In this document: piece after piece, positions 5,877 to 9,363 of the stretch
How the letters are laid out: each line of letters opens with the position of its first letter
Position numbering within the stretch: the first letter of the stretch is position 1
Source of the DNA: Methyloceanibacter sp.
GTDB lineage: Bacteria; Pseudomonadota; Alphaproteobacteria; Rhizobiales; Methyloligellaceae
Reading direction: 5' to 3'
DNA: 9,363 bases
Assembly: GCA_025449615.1 (NCBI GenBank)
Contig: JANWJA010000080.1
Coordinates: 1 to 9,363 of the forward strand
Notes under the pieces: generated by a model
Database searches by the model: none
What the model saw: the letters and a program-made list of their open reading frames with translations, nothing else
Told to the model about the DNA's origin: nothing
Program-made: the position numbers and the translations under genes

Positions 5877-6554
5877 TTGTTGGAAATTCGCGTCACCAAA
5901 GACGGTCCATACCTGGTGTCGGACAATTTGCCGCTCGCCAAGGTGACCATCGGCGCCAATGAAGACGGCGAGTCGGTCCGCTATGAGTGGGGCAAGCCGT
6001 TCAAGCCACAGCGCCAATATGCGCTCTGCCGGTGCGGCCACAGCGGCAGCAAGCCTTATTGCGACGGCACCCACGCCAAGATCGGCTTTGAGGGCACCGA
6101 GACGGCGAGCCGGAAGCCCTATCGCGAGCAGGCGAAGCTGATCGAGGGGCCGGTGCTGTCGCTGACCGACGCGGAAAGCCTTTGCGCCTTCGCCCGCTTT
6201 TGTGACCCCAACGGACAAGTCTGGCGGCTGGTCGAGGAGACCGACCACGCCAAGGCCAAACAGGATTTTGTGCGCCAAACCTGCGATTGCCCTTCGGGAC
6301 GTCTCGTCGCCTGGGACAACGAAACCGCAAAGTCGATCGAGCCAAAGCTCGAGCCATCACTCGGCCTGATCGAGGATCCAGTCGAGCAATGTTCCGGCCC
6401 GATTTGGGCCCGGGGCGGCATCCAAGTGATCGCGGCCGACGGCTTCCGCTACGAAATCCGCAACCGCGTCACACTCTGCCGCCACGGCGCCTCCAAGAAT
6501 AAGCCGTTCTGCGACGGCACCCACGCCGCGATCAAATTCCGGGATGAGAGCTGA
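5877..6554 (+). CDS. Dual CDGSH iron-sulfur domain protein
   Basis: Soluble protein with two CDGSH motifs, the [2Fe-2S]-binding motif of the mitoNEET family, acting in Fe-S, redox or iron handling; the exact role of bacterial members is unclear. The 225 residues contain a first complete motif C51-x-C53-x8-C62-D-G-T-H66 (LCRCGHSGSKPYCDGTH). A middle domain (about 95-150) has C103, C109, C136 and C138, an additional possible metal site. The second motif is C201-R-H203-x8-C212-D-G-T-H216, where the usual second Cys is His. The codon there is CAC at 6487-6489, with the frame clean on both sides. The start is TTG 5877 (or the adjacent TTG 5880), with GAGG 3-6 nt before; no ATG is available. It is divergent from the ferritin-like gene with 186 nt between starts. 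Confidence 0.9.
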   Translation: MLEIRVTKDGPYLVSDNLPLAKVTIGANEDGESVRYEWGKPFKPQRQYALCRCGHSGSKPYCDGTHAKIGFEGTETASRKPYREQAKLIEGPVLSLTDAESLCAFARFCDPNGQVWRLVEETDHAKAKQDFVRQTCDCPSGRLVAWDNETAKSIEPKLEPSLGLIEDPVEQCSGPIWARGGIQVIAADGFRYEIRNRVTLCRHGASKNKPFCDGTHAAIKFRDES

Positions 6555-6587
6555 GGGAGTGGGCCGGTTTGAATGAGGCGGCGGCTG

Positions 6588-6770
6588 TCAGCGACTGGGG
6601 TACTGGCTCATTGCGAGCTTACGCCGCGCTGCGCGGGCGGGGTTTCTAGCCTCGCTGACCATATTTAAAAGTTCATCACTGCGTTTGCCTTCGGTATCGA
6701 TCCCGAGACGCTTTAGCTCAATCCGAGCGTCGGCAACGAGCTGTTCAATTTTCGACAGGGAATTGTCCAC
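6588..6770 (-). CDS. Possible small protein, 60 residues, unknown
   Basis: I do not recognise it. From GTG at 6770 the product is helical and charged, with a heptad-like N-terminal half (LSKIEQLVADARIELKRLG) and a basic C-terminal third rich in Ala and Arg. Amino-acid composition looks more protein-like than the antisense frames, and no other gene fits here. The ribosome site is poor: GAGGAG lies about 14 nt before the GTG, further than normal, and no ATG is available. It is convergent with the CDGSH gene, whose stop is 33 nt away. It may be a small coiled-coil or DNA-binding peptide, or a chance reading frame. Confidence 0.45.
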   Translation of the reverse strand: MDNSLSKIEQLVADARIELKRLGIDTEGKRSDELLNMVSEARNPARAARRKLAMSQYPSR

Positions 6771-7153
6771 GGCGCCAATATGCGCTCCTCGAGGTCGGGT
6801 TTCCAGCGTCGTTCGTGCCTTATTCCAATTGGCCCGGCGCCAGATTTAGCGCGGCAACTCGCTTCAACCCAAGGTTTAGGCTGGCCTTGAAAGGCCAGAT
6901 TGAAAGCCTAGATTGCAAGGAGAACTGGCCGTTCTCACAACCTTTTGGCGTTCAGGTTAGAGACAGGAAGGGCGGGGTAAGGTGCCAAGCCTTGAGTAGG
7001 ATCAAGGACGCATAGCCCATTAAAGGGCAAGGCATTGAACGGATTTTTGGCCGCTTCTATGCGGCGCTTTGCACCTGAAAAGACCATGGCCCGGAGCCGT
7101 TTTTCGGGCTATGGGAAGGGCAAAGAAAACACGGAAACGCTGGGCACTTGGAC
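6771..7153 (+). promoter_or_regulatory. Long gene-free leader/promoter region of hemA
   Basis: I support no protein gene in these 383 nt. The region is less GC-rich than its neighbours and holds a FixK/FNR-type palindrome (6992-7005) and two strong hairpins. Hairpin one is CTGGCCT/AGGCCAG with loop TGAA (6881-6898); an alternative stem TAGGCT/AGCCTA (6878-6883 with 6905-6910) would be mutually exclusive with it. Hairpin two is CCATGGCCCG/CGGGCTATGG (7084-7093 and 7105-7114), 10 pairs counting one G-U, 39 nt before the hemA ATG. The length and structure suggest a regulated promoter with a long untranslated leader, or a small RNA gene. Confidence 0.5.
6992..7005 (+). promoter_or_regulatory. Putative FixK/FNR-type site upstream of hemA
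   Basis: TTGAGTAGGATCAA fits the rhizobial FixK2 pattern TTG(A/C)-N6-(T/G)CAA exactly and the FNR consensus TTGAT-N4-ATCAA with one mismatch. It is on the hemA side, 148 nt before the ATG. hemA of Bradyrhizobium is known to be under oxygen (FixK2) control, which makes this a credible operator. If it acts at about -40, transcription would start near 7039, leaving a leader of about 115 nt that includes the second hairpin; TTAAAG (7020-7025) is the only weak -10 candidate. Confidence 0.55.
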
Positions 7154-8386
7154 ATGGACTATCAGAGTTTTTTTCGTCGTCATCTGGATTCGCTTCACGC
7201 TGAAGGGCGCTACCGCATCTTCGCCGATCTGAAGCGCCGCCGGGGCTCGTACCCTATGGCTGAGCAGTTCACCAAGGACGGCGAGCGCGAGGTCACCGTC
7301 TGGTGCTCCAACGACTATCTCGGCATGAGCCAGCACCCGGTGGTGATCGAGGCCATGCACGAGGCGGTCGATAGCGTCGGCGCCGGCTCTGGCGGCACGC
7401 GCAACATCTCCGGGACCACCCATTATCATGTCGAGCTCGAAGCTGAGCTTGCTTCGCTCCATGGCAAAGAAGCCGCTCTTCTCTTCACCTCTGCCTATAA
7501 CGCCAACGACGCCACGCTCTCGACTTTGCAGCGGCTGATCCCGGGTCTCGTGATCTTCTCCGACACGAAGAACCACGCCTCGATGATCCAAGGCATCCTG
7601 CGCGGCGGCGGCGAGAAGCATGTCTTCCGTCATAACGATCTTGAAGATCTAGAGGCGAAACTGAAATCCGTCCCCGCCGATGCGCCGAAGCTGATCGCGT
7701 TTGAGAGCGTCTATTCGATGGACGGCCATATCGCGCCGGTCGCGGCGATTTGCGACCTCGCCGAGAGATACGGCGCGCTGACCTATATCGACGAAGTCCA
7801 CGCCGTCGGCCTCTATGGTTCGCACGGCGGTGGCATCGCCGAGCGCGACTGCGTGGCGCACCGCATCGACATCTTCAACGGCACGCTGGCCAAGGGCTTC
7901 GGCGTCATGGGCGGTTATATCGCCGCGAGCCAGGATATTATCGACGCTATTCGCTCGTTCGCGCCGGGCTTCATCTTCACCACCTCGCTTGCACCGGTGA
8001 TCGCGGCGGGTGCGCTGGCCAGTATCCGCCATTTGAGGACCAGCGAGTTCGAGCGTGCGCGGCTTCGCGAGCGAGTGCGCACGCTGAAGGGGAAACTCGC
8101 CGATGCGCGGCTGCCGGTGATGGACAATCCGAGCCACATCGTGCCCGTCATGGTCGGCGATCCGGTGCACTGCAAAGCCGTCACCGACATGCTGCTCGAG
8201 CATTACGGTATCTATGTGCAGCCGATCAACTACCCGACCGTGTCGCGCGGCACCGAGCGCATGCGTCTCACGCCCTCGCCTGTGCATAGTGACGCGCAGA
8301 TGAATGCGCTGGTCGACGCGTTGCAGGCGCTGTGGGCACGCTGCCCCGTCGCCAACGGCACATATGTGAGGCTTGCGGCGGAGTAG
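7154..8386 (+). CDS. hemA: 5-aminolevulinate synthase (ALAS)
   Basis: PLP enzyme that condenses glycine and succinyl-CoA into 5-aminolevulinate, the first step of haem (and, where present, bacteriochlorophyll) synthesis by the Shemin route used in alphaproteobacteria. The 410 residues from ATG 7154 cover the full family length. Visible marks are [20 protein letters not shown] at the N-terminus, [15 protein letters not shown] (78-92), the PLP-ring Asp213 in [12 protein letters not shown], and the Schiff-base lysine K247 in [12 protein letters not shown] (K248 in the Rhodobacter enzyme). [17 protein letters not shown] is the usual C-terminal substrate loop. TTG at 7148 is in frame but ATG 7154 gives the family's usual MDY start; the ribosome site is weak. 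It is preceded by a long structured leader with a FixK-type site and followed after 21 nt by the channel gene. A Cys-Pro dipeptide near the end (C397) resembles a haem regulatory motif but is unproven. Confidence 0.97.
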   Translation: MDYQSFFRRHLDSLHAEGRYRIFADLKRRRGSYPMAEQFTKDGEREVTVWCSNDYLGMSQHPVVIEAMHEAVDSVGAGSGGTRNISGTTHYHVELEAELASLHGKEAALLFTSAYNANDATLSTLQRLIPGLVIFSDTKNHASMIQGILRGGGEKHVFRHNDLEDLEAKLKSVPADAPKLIAFESVYSMDGHIAPVAAICDLAERYGALTYIDEVHAVGLYGSHGGGIAERDCVAHRIDIFNGTLAKGFGVMGGYIAASQDIIDAIRSFAPGFIFTTSLAPVIAAGALASIRHLRTSEFERARLRERVRTLKGKLADARLPVMDNPSHIVPVMVGDPVHCKAVTDMLLEHYGIYVQPINYPTVSRGTERMRLTPSPVHSDAQMNALVDALQALWARCPVANGTYVRLAAE

Positions 8387-8407
8387 ACTGCCGACCCACG
8401 GGCGCCC

Positions 8408-9363
8408 ATGCACTCCAAAACGCGACGCATCGCCGCCAGCGCCCTAGCCCCCCTGCCTATCGCGATTTTCGTGTTGCTCTGCATCTGGAGCGACCACGGC
8501 TCGACCGAGGAGCCGCCGCAGGCCGCGATCGACGCCGCCACTTCCGCAGCCACCCCTGAGCCCGAGAAGGTCGTGATCGGCGCCTATATCAACGACATCC
8601 AGGAGCTCGACTTCAAAACCAACTCCTATGCCGTCGATCTCTATGTCTGGTTCCGCTGGAAGCCGGAAGAAGGCGTCGATCCCTCCAGATCGATGGAGTT
8701 CATGAACCGCTACGATCCGGACAATCACGTCCGCACCGAGCTCTACGAAGAGCCGAAGAAGATGCCGGACGGCAGCCTCTACTCCATCATCCGGAACCAA
8801 GGTCGTTTCTCGACAAAATTTCCGCTCGAGCACTACCCGTTCGACACCCAGTCGCTCTCCGTGGAAATGGAGGACACCATCTCCGGCATCGACAAGCAGG
8901 TCTATGTCCCCGACCCCAATGGCGCCATCACCATCAACCCCGACATCACGCTGCCAGGCTTCAGAGTGGGCGCGCCGGTGATGCATATCGCCGCCAACAC
9001 CTACCCCACCGATTTCGGCGATCTCACCGAACCCGACGCCAGCCCCTACTCGCGCGTGACCCTATCGGTGCCGGTAACGCGTCCGATCCTCGCCATGACC
9101 ATCAAGACCTTCGTGCCGATCGCGCTGATCGTGGTCTGCGCCGCGCTGGTCTTCTTTGTGCGCCCGCACTATGTCGAGGGCCGCATGGGGCTCGGCATCA
9201 CAGCGCTGCTGACCCTCGTTGCACTTCAGCTCACTTCCGGCGCTTCGCTGCCAGAGGTCGACTATCTGATGATGCTGGATAAGATTTATCTGCTCGCCTA
9301 CTTCTTCATCATCATCTCGCTCGCCCATGTCGTCGCCACCTCATGGCGAAGCGCCGACCCGAA
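8408..9363 (+). CDS. Pentameric ligand-gated ion channel homologue (Cys-loop receptor superfamily), 3' end outside window
   Basis: Bacterial homologue of nicotinic/GLIC-type channels: an inner-membrane pentamer gated by an extracytoplasmic domain. 318 codons are visible from ATG 8408. There is an N-terminal hydrophobic signal or anchor (about 8-27) and a Pro/Ala linker. The beta-sandwich ligand-binding domain (about 52-222) includes VDLYVWFRWKP and FPLEHYPFDTQSLSVEMED, the PFD signature of the family; its flanking cysteines are absent, as usual in bacteria. M1 (about 225-251), M2 (about 257-280) and M3 (about 290-311) follow; M4 is beyond the edge. By hand alignment to GLIC on the conserved M2-M3 LP-x3-Y, M2 has Glu257 at -2', Arg259 at 0' and Leu268 at 9', the pattern of cation-selective channels with a leucine gate. 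The gene starts 21 nt after hemA on the same strand. The ligand is unknown. Confidence 0.85.
   Translation, partial: MHSKTRRIAASALAPLPIAIFVLLCIWSDHGSTEEPPQAAIDAATSAATPEPEKVVIGAYINDIQELDFKTNSYAVDLYVWFRWKPEEGVDPSRSMEFMNRYDPDNHVRTELYEEPKKMPDGSLYSIIRNQGRFSTKFPLEHYPFDTQSLSVEMEDTISGIDKQVYVPDPNGAITINPDITLPGFRVGAPVMHIAANTYPTDFGDLTEPDASPYSRVTLSVPVTRPILAMTIKTFVPIALIVVCAALVFFVRPHYVEGRMGLGITALLTLVALQLTSGASLPEVDYLMMLDKIYLLAYFFIIISLAHVVATSWRSADP

Noticed and set aside
6815..7015. 66-residue plus-strand frame in the hemA upstream region
   Set aside because: No ribosome site, no recognisable motif, and it covers the hairpins and the FixK-type site; more likely a chance frame.
7109..8413. Minus-strand frames (7109-7633 and 7649-8413) over hemA
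   Set aside because: These are antisense shadows of a full-length ALAS; high third-position GC makes such frames common.
8444..9328. Minus-strand frames over the channel gene
   Set aside because: The plus-strand frame encodes a coherent signal, beta-sandwich and M1-M3; the antisense products are His/Asp/Arg-rich without domains.

Overview
The window looks like chromosomal DNA of an alphaproteobacterium of the Bradyrhizobium/Rhodopseudomonas group. The basis is family-level recognition, not a search: high-GC codon use, HemA of the glycine-using ALAS type, an HNH protein and a CDGSH protein of the kind common in that group, and frequent TTG starts. I see no insertion sequence, phage gene, CRISPR array or plasmid function. 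The gene order looks like ordinary core or near-core genome with a marked iron/heme theme.

Layout. Positions 1-332 (-) hold the start of a histidine kinase that runs off the left edge. It is divergent from a (+) block: Bfd-like [2Fe-2S] ferredoxin (458-697), haem-type bacterioferritin (753-1250), and a phospholipase/carboxylesterase-family hydrolase (1247-1915) that overlaps bfr by 4 nt. A small lipoprotein (2022-2321) and an HNH nuclease (2420-2986) follow on the same strand. Convergent to these on (-) is a pair, a YqaA/DedA-like membrane protein (start 4090) and DsbB (start 3507), separated by 1 nt. A tRNA-Leu(CAA) lies at 4189-4274 (+). A (-) group then reads, in transcription order, non-haem ferritin-like protein (5690-5196), DUF6582-like small protein (5139-4873) and GlcG/HbpS-family protein (4792-4331). 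Divergent from it is a dual-CDGSH iron-sulfur protein (5877-6554, +). After a small uncertain (-) ORF (6770-6588) and a 383-nt gene-free leader with a FixK/FNR-like site and hairpins, the window ends with hemA (7154-8386, +). Only 21 nt later comes a truncated gene for a bacterial pentameric ligand-gated ion channel homologue (8408 to the edge).

How they fit together. Bfr stores iron with haem, and Bfd is the known electron donor that helps release it. The second ferritin-like protein, the HbpS-family (haem-binding/GlcG) protein, the CDGSH protein and ALAS (first step of haem synthesis) all handle iron, Fe-S or haem. That they share a neighbourhood is seen. That they share regulation is inference. 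DsbB with the YqaA-like protein is an envelope pair unrelated to iron.

The most interesting items are the channel homologue directly behind hemA, the Cys-to-His change in the second CDGSH motif, and the structured, FixK-box-containing leader of hemA.
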